DNA of 53,792 nucleotides from Deltaproteobacteria bacterium PRO3 (GTDB lineage Bacteria; UBA10199; DSSB01): NCBI GenBank assembly GCA_030263375.1, contig SZOV01000011.1:1-53792 (forward strand), in the 5' to 3' direction. The notes below the pieces were generated by a model, which saw only the letters and a program-made list of their open reading frames with translations, had not been told where the DNA came from and ran no database searches. Both the position numbers and the translations under genes were made by a program. This document shows, in pieces, positions 1-11,069 of the stretch. How positions within the stretch are numbered: the first letter of the stretch is position 1; each line of letters starts with the position of its first letter.

Positions 1-138
1 CCCTTTTGCGGGATCCTGCTCTGCGCCGTCCTGCTCGCCAACTTCGGCTGGGACGCGGTGGCGCGCAGCGGAATCCTATTGGGTTTGGGGTTTTTGGTCT
101 GGGCCCTGCAGCGCTACAGCCAGGCGCGGAAGGCGTAG
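1..138 (+). CDS. C-terminal end of a membrane protein (partial)
   Basis: Frame 1 is open from the window edge to TAG at 136-138 and gives 45 residues. It reads as a hydrophobic helix (GILLCAVLLANF), a short polar turn, a second hydrophobic stretch (GILLGLGFLVWAL) and a basic tail (QRYSQARKA). This is the normal end of an integral membrane protein. The family cannot be told from so little. Its last 25 bases overlap the 3' end of the convergent phospholipase D-type gene. Confidence 0.6.
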   Translation, partial: PFCGILLCAVLLANFGWDAVARSGILLGLGFLVWALQRYSQARKA

Positions 139-1202
139 AAGAACTGCTCCCGGAACCGCGCCCAGCGGGAGCGGCGGCGCCATTCGTCCGCCTGAATCTC
201 CCGGGATTGCGCGAGATCCGCCTCGAATTGTCGGGATAAAATTTCCGCTGCCTCGACGTCCACCCCGATCAGATTGACCTCCAGGTTGTGCAGGAAGCTC
301 AAATGGTCGATGTTGGCGCTGCCCACCGTGAACCAACGCCCGTCGACGACGGCGCTCTTGGCGTGGAGGATGCGCGGCCGGTACTCGAAAATCCTCGCGC
401 CGGCCTTCAGCAGCTTGGCGTAGACCGCCTCCGAGGCCCACTTCGCGACGGGGACGTCGCTCGTCCCCGCCGTCAAGATTCGCACCGATACGCCACGCCC
501 CGCCATCTTGCGCAGGGCCCGAAGCATGCCCAAATCCGGCACGAAATAGGCATTGGTGATGTCGATGCGCTCGCGGGCGCGCAGGACGGCGCGCAGGTAC
601 TCGTGGCGGATCAGGCCCATGCGGCGCATCCCGTAGCTCGGCACGATATGCAGGCCGCTCAGCTCCTCCCCGCGGCGTCGCCGGCGCCTGCGGGCCAGCT
701 CGCGCATCTCGGGGTGGCGCTTCTCCCATTCGATCTCGAATTGCGCCGCCAGCTCGGCGACCAAGTCCGGCTCCTCGAGCCGGACCCCCGTGTCGCGCCA
801 ATCCACGTCCATGAGGTTGAAGCCGCCCAGGAAGCCGACGCGGCCGTCGGCCAGGAGGACCTTGCGGTGGTTGCGGCGGCGCAGGTTTCTCGGCAGGGGA
901 AAGGCGGGGTTGTACTCCTGCAACCGCACCCCGTTTTCCTCCAGCATGATCCAGAGCTGCTCGGCCGTCCCCTTGCAGCCGATGCTGTCGTAGAGCACCC
1001 GGACGCGCAGGCCCTCCTGGGCCTTGCGCGCCAGCCGCTCGGCGAAGTCCCAGCCCACCGCGTCGCTGGCGAAGATATACATCTCGAGGTCGAGGCTGCG
1101 CCTCGCTTCCGCGATGGCCTGGCGAAGGGCGGCGAGGTATTTTTGGCCTTCAAAGTAAAATTCCAAGATTGTGGCCTTTGCAGAAAATAAGTAACATTCC
1201 AA
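114..1202 (-). CDS. Phospholipase D / cardiolipin synthase family protein
   Basis: 362 residues with two HKD catalytic motifs: NHRKVLLADGRVGFLGG in the first half and HAKSAVVDGRWFTVGSAN in the second. Each is followed by a Gly/Asn segment, as in bacterial cardiolipin synthases of the ClsB type. These transfer phosphatidyl groups between lipids; other PLD enzymes hydrolyse phosphodiesters. There is no clear N-terminal membrane segment, and the length fits the shorter ClsB/YbhO-like group rather than ClsA. AGG about 8 bases before the ATG at 1202 supports this start. The gene is convergent with, and overlaps, the partial membrane protein. The exact substrate is not shown by sequence. Confidence 0.88.
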   Translation of the reverse strand: MECYLFSAKATILEFYFEGQKYLAALRQAIAEARRSLDLEMYIFASDAVGWDFAERLARKAQEGLRVRVLYDSIGCKGTAEQLWIMLEENGVRLQEYNPAFPLPRNLRRRNHRKVLLADGRVGFLGGFNLMDVDWRDTGVRLEEPDLVAELAAQFEIEWEKRHPEMRELARRRRRRRGEELSGLHIVPSYGMRRMGLIRHEYLRAVLRARERIDITNAYFVPDLGMLRALRKMAGRGVSVRILTAGTSDVPVAKWASEAVYAKLLKAGARIFEYRPRILHAKSAVVDGRWFTVGSANIDHLSFLHNLEVNLIGVDVEAAEILSRQFEADLAQSREIQADEWRRRSRWARFREQFFYAFRAWL

Positions 1203-1283
1203 GCACCTTTCTCATCCGGTCTTAGCGATAAAGACTGCATAGGGGTTGGAAAATCTTCACTACTTGATTATCCGGGAGCCACC

Positions 1284-2165
1284 ATGACGCGCCGCTTCAT
1301 CTCCGTCCTTTCCCTATTGGCGATCCTTCAAATTTCGGCCTGTTCCGGCCAATCGGGGGGCGCCCCCGGGGAAGACGGAGGCCTAACGGCGGCCGGCGGC
1401 GAAGGGACGCAGGTCGCCTTGGGCGACGGCGTCAAAGCCGGAGAGGGCGGCGAGAATCCCGGTGCCGGTAGCGGAAATGCCGATCCCAACACCCCGGGGC
1501 TGCAGCCAGCCAATCCCAGCAACCCTACCGTCACCTTCACCCCGGGCGGCCTGGGCTTGGCGCAGCCGTCTCTCCAAGTCTCGCCGAACCTGCTTGCTGG
1601 GATCAACGTGGATTCGGTCCTGACCATTCCTTACTGGCTTTGCCAGGCCCACAGCAACCAGCGCTGGTCCGGGCCCAAAGACGCCGACACGATCTATCTC
1701 TCCGAATCCGTCCAATACTGCGCCGTGTCCTTGCCGCCGGGCGCCAAAATCAAGGGCGTCGACCTTTACTTCTATCCGCTGGACAGCAACAGCAATTTCG
1801 CGGATCTCAACAGCGAGCAGGGGGTCTGGTCGGCCTTCGCCATGCAAGCCTTGTCCACCGCGACGGGCGCGCAGTGGCGGTCGATCGTGAAGGGCGCGCG
1901 GCTTTCCGTCACGGGCTCCGCTTACAAGATCGAAGAAATTCCGGGCTGCTCCGTGGAAGCGGTTTACAGCCTGGAATCCCAGGAAAAACCCCGTGCGATG
2001 ACCTGCGAGACGGTCGTTCCGCCGAACGGCCAGGTCTTTTTTCGGGTGGAAAATCGCATCAAAACCAAAGATGAAAATTTCTTGAAATCCTTCCCTCCTT
2101 CTTGGACCGGCGTCCTTCCTCCCCCGACCTTCGCGGTCATGGCGGTGAAGTACTCGCTGAAGTAG
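1284..2165 (+). CDS. Putative lipoprotein of unknown function
   Basis: 293 residues. The N-terminus has two Arg, a hydrophobic stretch and the lipobox-like ISAC before SGQSGG, so it should be exported and lipidated at Cys20. Residues about 22-75 are a low-complexity Gly/Ala/Asn/Pro linker typical of surface lipoproteins. The rest is a globular region with five Cys and mixed beta character, including a conserved-looking WLCQAHSNQRW segment. I recognise no family. GGGAGCC before the ATG at 1284 is a reasonable ribosome site. The last 29 bases overlap the convergent MEKHG gene. Confidence 0.8.
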   Translation: MTRRFISVLSLLAILQISACSGQSGGAPGEDGGLTAAGGEGTQVALGDGVKAGEGGENPGAGSGNADPNTPGLQPANPSNPTVTFTPGGLGLAQPSLQVSPNLLAGINVDSVLTIPYWLCQAHSNQRWSGPKDADTIYLSESVQYCAVSLPPGAKIKGVDLYFYPLDSNSNFADLNSEQGVWSAFAMQALSTATGAQWRSIVKGARLSVTGSAYKIEEIPGCSVEAVYSLESQEKPRAMTCETVVPPNGQVFFRVENRIKTKDENFLKSFPPSWTGVLPPPTFAVMAVKYSLK

Positions 2166-2604
2166 GCGCGGCCTCGAGATAGACCCAGGAACCGAAGGCC
2201 GCGGCTTGGCCGCAATATGCGCCGGAGGCGTCGAGCAGGTTCCAAACCCGCGCCCCAGAGATGCGAAACCGCCGTCCGCCCTTCGAAACGCGAACGCCGG
2301 AGTAGTCGTCGATGAAACCGTGTTCGGTAACCCGGGCGAGCAGGCGGGCGCGCTCCTCGCGATTGGGCTCCTCGGCGGTGAGCCGCGAGGGGGTGCGGGT
2401 GAATTCTTCCCAGTCCATCTCCCAAAGCTCCAAAGCCTTGCGGTTGCCGTAATTCAGGACGGGGTCCGGCCCCAAGCCGTGGGCCACCACCGCGAAGGGG
2501 GCCGCGTCGAGGCGCTCCCGCCAGGCCTCGGGACCGCCCTCCCTATCGACCAGTTCCTCGCCGAACCAGCGCCGGTAGCTGTCGAGCAGGGTCTCGAGGT
2601 TCAC
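2137..2604 (-). CDS. MEKHG-type PAS-like domain protein
   Basis: 155 residues from a GTG at 2604. Segments VLNYGNRKALELWEMDWEEF, LLARVTEHGFIDDYSGVRVS and GRRFRISGARVWNLLD match the MEKHG family, a PAS-like fold found alone in plants and bacteria. I expect a small soluble sensor or ligand-binding protein without known reaction. The GTG overlaps the TGA of the upstream Rieske gene (GTGA), so the two are probably translationally coupled. An open frame runs further upstream, but that part is Arg/Gly-rich, antisense-like sequence inside the Rieske gene, so I reject the longer start. Confidence 0.8.
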   Translation of the reverse strand: MNLETLLDSYRRWFGEELVDREGGPEAWRERLDAAPFAVVAHGLGPDPVLNYGNRKALELWEMDWEEFTRTPSRLTAEEPNREERARLLARVTEHGFIDDYSGVRVSKGGRRFRISGARVWNLLDASGAYCGQAAAFGSWVYLEAAPTSASTSPP

Positions 2605-3050
2605 AGGGAACCTCGCGATTCGACGACCACCCAAAGGTCCTCCCCCTCGGCCTCCACGGGGAAGCTGCGGACCGTCAGGTCCGGGGTGGCGTGGCCGCAG
2701 TGACCGATCTTCACGCAATGCCCGTCGCGGATGTCGAATTGCCAGTTGTGCGAGGTGCACATCACCGTGTAACGCGAGACGAGCTGCGATTTGGAGAGCG
2801 GGTAATCGGCGTGCGGGCAGGCGTCTTTGATCGCGTAATACTCGTCGTCGACCCGGAACAGGGCGATGGTGAAGCGGTCCAGCGGGATCGCCTTGGCCTT
2901 GCCCGAGGGGATCTCGCCCTTCTTGCCGGCGTAGACCCGTCCGCCCTCGACGCGGGCCCGGAGCTTTTTCGGCACGTAGTCCACGCCGAAGGCGCCGTGG
3001 CCGATCAGGATGTCGCTCTGCGGGTCTTTATCGGGGGTCTTCTTATCCAT
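2601..3050 (-). CDS. Rieske [2Fe-2S] ferredoxin-like protein
   Basis: 149 residues from the ATG at 3050. The two cluster-binding boxes are present: CPHADYPL and CTSHNWQFD, i.e. C-x-H and C-x2-H. This is a soluble Rieske domain of the type used as an electron-transfer ferredoxin. No oxygenase catalytic domain is attached. Two earlier in-frame starts exist (3068, 3101), but the added residues are not conserved-looking and lie in the divergent promoter region. Translation is probably coupled to the MEKHG protein through a GTGA overlap, suggesting a redox/sensor pair. The redox partner is unknown. Confidence 0.88.
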   Translation of the reverse strand: MDKKTPDKDPQSDILIGHGAFGVDYVPKKLRARVEGGRVYAGKKGEIPSGKAKAIPLDRFTIALFRVDDEYYAIKDACPHADYPLSKSQLVSRYTVMCTSHNWQFDIRDGHCVKIGHCGHATPDLTVRSFPVEAEGEDLWVVVESRGSL

Positions 3051-3115
3051 AGCCTTTGAGAAAAGCATTTTGATCTTTGCTGGGCAAAGGGGCAAAATCA
3101 AACAAGTATCGAAAA

Positions 3116-3979
3116 ATGGGAAGCAAAACGCCAGCGATTCGTTTTCGGAAAGGCTTATATGCGATATTGGCCCTTGGCGCCTTCCTCTCCCTTGCCTGCC
3201 TGGCCCAATGCCGCTGCCCGCGAGGTAAATCTATGAATCTCATCTTCCCCGGCGCCGACCGCCACCCCGAGGCCCCGCGCTTCGGGACCCCCTTGAACTT
3301 GAGCCTGGCGAGCGGCCGCTCGCTCTATCTCTTGATCGACAAGGAGATCGACCCCGCCCAGGCCAAGGCCGTGGTTCTCTATTTTCACGGCAATGCCGAG
3401 CTGGTCGAGGATCTCGACTACGTCCTGCCCTTCTTCCGCCGCGAGGCCTGGGTCACGGTGCTGGTGGAATTTCCCGGCTTCGGCCACCACCCCGGCAAGC
3501 CCGGCGAGGCGGCCTTCTACCAAACCGCCCTCGACGCCTACGACCAGGTGACGCGGGAAATATTCCCCGGCCTGCCGGTGATCGCGGCGGGCTGGTCCCT
3601 GGGGACGCCGGTGGCGACCTACCTGGCCGCCAAACGGGAGACGGCCCATTTGGTGTTGATTTCGGGGATGACCTCGATGCTGGAGGTGGCGCAGGGGCTC
3701 TATCCGATGACGCCGGACCTCTTCTTCAAGGACGCGGTCTTCGACACCCGGGAGTTCTGGCCTCAGGTCCGCGAACCGGTCACCCTGATCCACGGCGACG
3801 AGGACGAGTTGGTGCCGGTGTCAATGAGCCGGGACATGAAGAAATTCTGGGGCGAACAGGCGCGGCTGGTGGAGGTGCCGGAGGCGGGGCACAACGACAT
3901 CTATTTGCGGGGCGCCGAGGCGATCAGGCGGGAATTGGAGCGGATCGCCGCCTCCGTGAATCGCCGCGGTCCTTCGTGA
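3116..3979 (+). CDS. Alpha/beta hydrolase (BEM46/FrsA-like)
   Basis: 287 residues. After an N-terminal hydrophobic segment (RFRKGLYAILALGAFLSLAC) comes an alpha/beta-hydrolase fold: oxyanion loop YFHGNAE, nucleophile elbow GWSLGTP (Ser), acid in IHGDEDELVP and the His in EAGHNDIY. This arrangement, with a membrane anchor before a ..NLIFPG.. segment, is usual for BEM46-like serine hydrolases or esterases. An alternative start at 3233 has a much better ribosome site (GAGGT, 6 bases before) and would give a cytoplasmic enzyme. I prefer the anchored form on family architecture, with limited certainty. The gene is convergent with sufT. Confidence 0.8.
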   Translation: MGSKTPAIRFRKGLYAILALGAFLSLACLAQCRCPRGKSMNLIFPGADRHPEAPRFGTPLNLSLASGRSLYLLIDKEIDPAQAKAVVLYFHGNAELVEDLDYVLPFFRREAWVTVLVEFPGFGHHPGKPGEAAFYQTALDAYDQVTREIFPGLPVIAAGWSLGTPVATYLAAKRETAHLVLISGMTSMLEVAQGLYPMTPDLFFKDAVFDTREFWPQVREPVTLIHGDEDELVPVSMSRDMKKFWGEQARLVEVPEAGHNDIYLRGAEAIRRELERIAASVNRRGPS

Positions 3980-3989
3980 GGCAAGAGAC

Positions 3990-4322
3990 CTAGAGGGGCA
4001 CGTTGAGTTGAAGCTTCGCCGCCTCCGACATCCGGTCGGGGCCCCAGGGCGGCTCCCACACCAAGTCGACCTTGACCTCGCCGATCCCCTCGATCGCCTG
4101 GATCTTCGACTGCACCTCGCCGGGCAGGGATCCGGCCACGGGGCACATGGGGGAGGTCAGCGTCATCTGGATCCCCACGTTCTTGTTGTCGTCGATGTCG
4201 ATCTTGTAGATCAGGCCCAGCTCGTAGATATTGACCGGGATCTCCGGGTCGTAGCAGGTGGCGAGGACGTCCAGGACCTTCTGCTCTAAAACGGTCTTAT
4301 CGATGGGGGTGGTGCTGCTCAT
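3990..4322 (-). CDS. sufT: SUF system assembly protein SufT (MIP18/DUF59 family)
   Basis: 110 residues of the MIP18/DUF59 fold. YDPEIPVNIYELGLIYKI carries the conserved DPE and ELGLI, TLTSPMCPVAG holds the conserved Cys, and the end WEPPWGPDRMSEAAK is typical. SufT-type proteins help insert or traffic Fe-S clusters to target enzymes in the cytoplasm. It is the last gene of the suf operon and overlaps the end of sufU by 26 bases, so it is cotranscribed. The call rests on both motifs and position. Confidence 0.92.
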   Translation of the reverse strand: MSSTTPIDKTVLEQKVLDVLATCYDPEIPVNIYELGLIYKIDIDDNKNVGIQMTLTSPMCPVAGSLPGEVQSKIQAIEGIGEVKVDLVWEPPWGPDRMSEAAKLQLNVPL

Positions 4323-4785
4323 CGCCGGCCTCCTCCGCTTCGGTCGAGACGGTCTCGTCCTTCCCCTCCATCGCCGCGCGCAGGGTGTGCCAGGCGAGGC
4401 TCGCGCACTTGACGCGGGAGGGAAATTCGCAGACGCCGGAGAAGACCGCGAGCTTGCCCAAGCCCTCGGGGACGGGGCCGTGCGGCTTCCCGGTGACCAT
4501 CTGGTGGAATTTTTCGAAAATCTGCTCGGCCTCGATCTTGGACTTTCCCTTCACCGCGCCCGTCATCATCGAGCTGGAGGCCTTCGAGATCGCGCAGCCC
4601 GAGCCGACGAAGGAGACGTCGTCGATCTTGTCGCCGTCCATCTTGAGGTAGACGGTGATCTGGTCGCCGCAGAGCGGGTTGTAGCCCTCGGCGTGGCGGT
4701 TGGCGCCCTCCAACTTCTTGTAGTTGCGGGGCTGCTTGTTGTGGTCGAGGATGACCTCTTGGTAGAGTTCTGAGAGTTCCGACAT
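4297..4785 (-). CDS. sufU: Fe-S cluster assembly sulfur-transfer/scaffold protein SufU
   Basis: 162 residues of the IscU/NifU-N fold. The three conserved Cys are at 39 (PLCGD), 64 (GSGCAIS) and 127 (KCASLAW), with Asp41. The extra segment between the second and third Cys (about residues 98-117) distinguishes SufU from IscU. SufU of this form binds zinc and takes persulfide sulfur from SufS. The C-terminal 25 residues are acidic and His-rich, beyond the usual family end. It lies 10 bases after sufS and overlaps sufT. Confidence 0.93.
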   Translation of the reverse strand: MSELSELYQEVILDHNKQPRNYKKLEGANRHAEGYNPLCGDQITVYLKMDGDKIDDVSFVGSGCAISKASSSMMTGAVKGKSKIEAEQIFEKFHQMVTGKPHGPVPEGLGKLAVFSGVCEFPSRVKCASLAWHTLRAAMEGKDETVSTEAEEAGDEQHHPHR

Positions 4786-4795
4786 AGGAAATAAA

Positions 4796-6064
4796 TTACC
4801 CGAATACGGACTTCACCTTGCGCAGGGCCCGCGCGAGGACGTCCAATTCTTCCTTCGTATTGTAAAAGGCCATCGAGGCGCGGGCCGTCGCCGGCAGGCC
4901 CAGGCGCTTCATCAAGGGCATGTTGCAGTGATGCCCCGTGCGGATCGCGACACCTTCCAAATCCAAGACCGTCCCGATGTCGTGGGGATGGATATCCTCC
5001 ATCACGAAGGACAGGACGCTCGCCTTCTCCTTCGCCGTCCCGACCAAGCGCAGGCTGGGGATCTCTTGAAGCAGGCCGGTGCCGTACTCGAGGAGCGTAT
5101 GCTCGTAGGCGGCCGCGCCGCCGAAGCAGATGCTGTTCAGGTAATCCACCGCCGCGCCCAGCCCGATGGTCCCGGCGATGTTGGGCGTGCCCGCCTCGAA
5201 CTTGTAGGGAATCACGTTGTAGGTCGTCTTCTCGAAGGTCACCGCGCTGATCATGTCGCCGCCGCCCTGGTAGGGCGGCATCTTCTCGAGCAGGGCCGCC
5301 TTGGCGTAGAGCACGCCGATCCCGGTGGGACCGAAGAGCTTGTGCCCGGAGAAGACGAAGAAGTCGCAGTCCAGGGCCTGCACGTCGACCTTGAGGTGCG
5401 GCACCGACTGGGCACCGTCGATCAGGACCGGCACGCCCTTCGCGTGGGCCTTGTCGATCATCCACTTAATCGGGTTGATCGTGCCGAGGCCGTTCGAGAC
5501 GTGGTTGACGGCGAGGATCTTGGTCTTCTCGGAGAGCAGCTTTTCGAACTCGTCGAGCAGCAGCTCGCCCGCGTCGTTGATGGGTATGACTTTCAACACG
5601 GCGCCGGTCCGCTCGCAGAGCATCTGCCAGGGCACGATGTTGGAGTGATGCTCGAGGTTGCTGATCAGGATCTCGTCGCCGGCCTTGAAATTTTTCAGTC
5701 CGTAGGTCATCGCGACCAGGTTGATCGCCTCGGTGGCGCCGCGCACGAAAACGATCTCGCGCGCCTCGCGCGCGTTGAGGAAGTGCTGGATCTTGCTGCG
5801 GGCGTGCTCGTACTCCTCGGTGGCCTTCTCGCTCAGCACGTGGACGCCGCGGTGGATGTTGGCGTTCTCCCGCTCGTAGTAGCGCTGGACGCGGTCGATG
5901 ACGAGCTGGGGCTTTTGGCTGGTGGCCGCGTTGTCGAGGTAGACGAGCGGCTTGCCCTGGACGCTGGTGGCCAGGATCGGAAAGTCCTTGCGGATCCGAT
6001 GGACGTCCCAGCCCAGGGCCGGGGCCGCGGGGGCGACGATCGGTTGGGTCGCGGCCTGGCTCAT
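4796..6064 (-). CDS. sufS: Cysteine desulfurase SufS
   Basis: 422 residues, the normal length for class II cysteine desulfurases. It begins MSQAATQP from an ATG overlapping the sufD stop (ATGA). [11 protein letters not shown] is the typical N-terminus, [13 protein letters not shown] contains the PLP-binding Lys, and [11 protein letters not shown] contains the persulfide-forming Cys. The enzyme removes sulfur from L-cysteine and, with SufU, feeds the SufBCD scaffold. The open frame upstream of this ATG is only the antisense-like extension through sufD. Confidence 0.96.
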   Translation of the reverse strand: MSQAATQPIVAPAAPALGWDVHRIRKDFPILATSVQGKPLVYLDNAATSQKPQLVIDRVQRYYERENANIHRGVHVLSEKATEEYEHARSKIQHFLNAREAREIVFVRGATEAINLVAMTYGLKNFKAGDEILISNLEHHSNIVPWQMLCERTGAVLKVIPINDAGELLLDEFEKLLSEKTKILAVNHVSNGLGTINPIKWMIDKAHAKGVPVLIDGAQSVPHLKVDVQALDCDFFVFSGHKLFGPTGIGVLYAKAALLEKMPPYQGGGDMISAVTFEKTTYNVIPYKFEAGTPNIAGTIGLGAAVDYLNSICFGGAAAYEHTLLEYGTGLLQEIPSLRLVGTAKEKASVLSFVMEDIHPHDIGTVLDLEGVAIRTGHHCNMPLMKRLGLPATARASMAFYNTKEELDVLARALRKVKSVFG

Positions 6065-7368
6065 GCGGCGACCTCCTTGCCCGGCATCAGGCGGGCGAAG
6101 ATCCATTGCTGAAGGCGCTCGCGCAGCGGCTCCTGCCGCATCAAGGCGACGACGTCGCTGGCGAAGGCGTAGGTCAAAATGCTTCGCGCCAGGGCGGCGT
6201 CGATGCCGCGCGAGCGCAGGTAGAAGACCTGGTTGGCGTCGAGACGCCCGATGGTGGCGCCGTGGTTGCACTTCACGTCGTTGGCGTAGATCTCGAGCAG
6301 CGGCTTGGTGTTGATCAGCGCGTCGTCCGAGAGGATCAAATTCTTGTTGCTCTGCTGCGAGCTGGTCTTCTGCGCGTCGGGGCGCACCAAGATGCGGCCG
6401 TTGAAGACGCCCTGCGACTTCCCGTCGAGGATGCCCTTGTAGAGCTCGGCGCTCGTGCAGTGCGGCTTGGCGTGATCGATATTGGTATGGTTGTCGACGT
6501 GCTGGCTCCCCGAGACCATATAGAGCCCGTTCAAGGTCGCGCCCGCGCCCTCGGCGCCCAAGACGGTGCCCAGATCGTTGCGGGCCAGGGCGGCGCCCAG
6601 CGAGAGGGAGTGCGAGGTGTACTGGCTGTCGCGGGACTGCTGGACGCCGATCGAAGCGATGTGAAAGGCGGACTCGCTCTCGCCCTGCAGCTTGATGTGC
6701 TCGATCACGGCGCCTTCGCCGGCGGCGATCTCGGTCACCGCGTTGGTGAAATAGGTCCCTTGGCCGACGTAGGTCTCGATCAGCGTGGCCTGGGACTGGG
6801 CCTCGGCCACCACCAGGACTCGCGGGTGCGAGACGACGGCCTGGCCGTTGCCGTGGGAGACGAAGAGCAGCTGAATCGGCTGCGGGAGGATCGTCCCCCG
6901 CGGCAAAAAGAGATAGGCGCCGTTCTGCAAGAAGGCGTCGTTCAGCGCGACGAAGGCGCGGCCCTGGCCCTCGACCTGCCGGCCCAGATGGGCCTCGAGG
7001 CTCGCGGCGTCCTCCTGGAGGGCCTGAGCCAGGCTCTTGCAGCGCACCCCGGCGGGCAAGCCGCTGATGTCCGAGAGGGCGGGATGGAAATGCCCGTTGA
7101 GGAAGACCAGCCGCGGCCCGGGCAGGACGCAGAAGGCCATGCGGTGCATCTCCTCGAGGGTGAAGCGCGCGACCTCCTTATCGCCGCCCAGCTGGAACTC
7201 GCGCGAGGCGATGGGCTCGACGGAGGTGTACTTCCACTCCTCCATGCGGCGGTTCGGAAAACCGAGGGCCGCGAAACGCTCGATGCCGGCTTGTCTCCGC
7301 TCGCGGAGGAAGGCCGGGGCCTTGGGGTCCAGCGAGCGCTCGTAGGCTTGTTGGTAGGAAGCGAGCAT
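6061..7368 (-). CDS. sufD: Fe-S cluster assembly protein SufD
   Basis: 435 residues with the SufB/SufD beta-helix core. Characteristic segments are [13 protein letters not shown] near the N-terminus, and [20 protein letters not shown] and [20 protein letters not shown] near the end, the latter carrying the conserved His region. SufD pairs with SufB and SufC as the cytoplasmic SufBC2D scaffold that builds clusters. It starts 3 bases after sufC and its TGA overlaps the sufS ATG, so translation is coupled. Confidence 0.95.
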   Translation of the reverse strand: MLASYQQAYERSLDPKAPAFLRERRQAGIERFAALGFPNRRMEEWKYTSVEPIASREFQLGGDKEVARFTLEEMHRMAFCVLPGPRLVFLNGHFHPALSDISGLPAGVRCKSLAQALQEDAASLEAHLGRQVEGQGRAFVALNDAFLQNGAYLFLPRGTILPQPIQLLFVSHGNGQAVVSHPRVLVVAEAQSQATLIETYVGQGTYFTNAVTEIAAGEGAVIEHIKLQGESESAFHIASIGVQQSRDSQYTSHSLSLGAALARNDLGTVLGAEGAGATLNGLYMVSGSQHVDNHTNIDHAKPHCTSAELYKGILDGKSQGVFNGRILVRPDAQKTSSQQSNKNLILSDDALINTKPLLEIYANDVKCNHGATIGRLDANQVFYLRSRGIDAALARSILTYAFASDVVALMRQEPLRERLQQWIFARLMPGKEVAA

Positions 7369-7371
7369 GGC

Positions 7372-8142
<771 letters not shown>

Positions 8143-8173
8143 AGTTTCCTCTTGCGGGGGCTCGCCCCAAAAT

Positions 8174-9615
<1,442 letters not shown>

Positions 9616-9619
<4 letters not shown>

Positions 9620-10059
9620 AGCGACTCCTGCAGGGCCGGCTTGGCCTGCTTGCTGGCCAGGTCGGCGACCGTGGTCTGGGCCAGCAGGTTGTAGATCTTG
9701 TAGTTCAATTCGTAAAAGGGCCCCTTGATCAGGCAGCCGTCCCATTGCGGGCAGGTGATCTTCTCGCCGTTGAAGCACTCGGCCACCGCGAAGGGCCCGT
9801 CGAAGATCTCGACGACATGGGCCACCGTGATGTCCCCGGGCGGCTTAGCCAGGACGTAGCCGCCCTTGGTCCCCTGGAAGGCCCGGATCACGCCGTGGGC
9901 GGCGAGGCGCTGCATCACCTTCGCCAAGAGGGGATAGGGGATGTGGCAGGACTGGGAGATCTCTCGGGTGCTGGTAACGGGCAGGGCCTGCCCTTCCTTG
10001 CGGATCATGTGCTCGATGGCGAGCAGGGCGTATTCGGTTTTTTTGTTAAAATGCAGCAC
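9616..10059 (-). CDS. Rrf2-family Fe-S/redox-sensing repressor of the suf operon
   Basis: 147 residues from a GTG at 10059. The N-terminal winged helix begins [18 protein letters not shown], followed by [20 protein letters not shown] and [12 protein letters not shown], all typical of Rrf2 regulators. Three Cys sit in [17 protein letters not shown], the position used by IscR and SufR-type members to bind a cluster. Heading the suf operon, it is expected to repress the operon when holding a cluster and to release it on iron or oxidative stress. The palindrome at 10156-10186 is its likely operator. No strong Shine-Dalgarno precedes the GTG. Confidence 0.92.
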
Positions 10060-10155
10060 AATTACGACCGTTTAGATCCATGAAAATGAATTAAATATTT
10101 GAAAATAATATTAATAAATTCAAATAGTTAAATTGTTTTTCCCTGTGGATATTCT

Positions 10156-10186
10156 TCTATATAAGACTAATTTAGTCTTATATAGA
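10156..10186. promoter_or_regulatory. Perfect 31-bp palindrome, probable operator of the suf regulator
   Basis: The arms TCTATATAAGACTAA (10156-10170) and TTAGTCTTATATAGA (10172-10186) are exact reverse complements around one central base. It lies in an AT-rich gap between the divergent Rrf2/suf operon and the superoxide dismutase gene, 97 bases upstream of the regulator start. Its AT-rich outer parts resemble -10 elements, so bound protein would block RNA polymerase. Assignment to the Rrf2 protein is by position and by the general form of Rrf2 operators. Confidence 0.75.
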
Positions 10187-10349
10187 CCTCCTCCCCTTAT
10201 AACGGCCGTCCGGCGCCCTGTCAACGGGGTCGACGCTTTTTTCCGTAGGCTTCCGAGGAGGGACTTTCTAAAATTCCAGACCGCAGACATGCCCCCCCTC
10301 CGGGAAGGAAAGAGACAACCTTAGAACACCTTCATGGAAGGAGACGCGC

Positions 10350-10970
10350 ATGAAGCCCAACGCCGCCTATCGTCCCAAGTCCTTTCCCCTCAGCGGGCTG
10401 AGAGGCATCTCGGACAAGACGCTCGAGACCCACTTCAAGCTCTACGAGGGCTACGTGAAACAGACCAACGAGCTGAACGAAAAGATCTCCGGGCTCCTCC
10501 GCCGCGGCCGCGTCGACCAGGACAAATTCCCCGACTATTCCGAGCTGAAACGACGGCTGGGCTTCGAGTACAACGGCATGGTCCTGCACGAGTATTACTT
10601 CGAAAACCTCAAACGGGACGCCGGGGGCGACCCAAAGAAGTCCTCGGCCTTTTACCGCCGCGCCACCGCCTCCTTCGGCGATTACGAGACCTGGAAGGCG
10701 GATTTCGTCGGCATCGGCAAGATGCGGGGCGTCGGCTGGGCGATCTGCTACGAGGACCCGGCGAGCGGCCGCCTGTCGAACCATTGGGTCAGCCTCCACG
10801 AGACGGGCAACATCGCCGGTTTTAGCCCCATCCTCGTGATGGACGTCTGGGAGCACGCCTTCCTCTTCGACTACAAGCCCGCCGAAAGGGGGAAATACAT
10901 CGAGGCCTTCTTCGCCAATATTCGTTGGGACGCGGTCGATAAGCGCCTGGGCCGCGCCAAGGGGAGATAA
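10350..10970 (+). CDS. Superoxide dismutase, Fe/Mn family
   Basis: 206 residues. The four metal ligands are visible: His28 (LETHFKLYEGY), His80 (MVLHEYYF), Asp165 and His169 (DVWEHAFL). The enzyme converts superoxide to peroxide and oxygen. No signal peptide is present, so it is cytoplasmic. Iron or manganese use cannot be fixed by eye. AAGGAGA before the ATG is a good ribosome site. It is divergent from the suf operon with a shared 290-bp regulatory gap, linking superoxide defence with Fe-S cluster building. Confidence 0.93.
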   Translation: MKPNAAYRPKSFPLSGLRGISDKTLETHFKLYEGYVKQTNELNEKISGLLRRGRVDQDKFPDYSELKRRLGFEYNGMVLHEYYFENLKRDAGGDPKKSSAFYRRATASFGDYETWKADFVGIGKMRGVGWAICYEDPASGRLSNHWVSLHETGNIAGFSPILVMDVWEHAFLFDYKPAERGKYIEAFFANIRWDAVDKRLGRAKGR

Positions 10971-11069
10971 GGCGGACGCCTGCGGACCTTGCGAGCCCCC
11001 CAATCGCCCATTGACAAAGCCTCGAAAAAAGGAAGAAAACCGGGCTTCCACCCCCAAGAAGGAAGCCCG

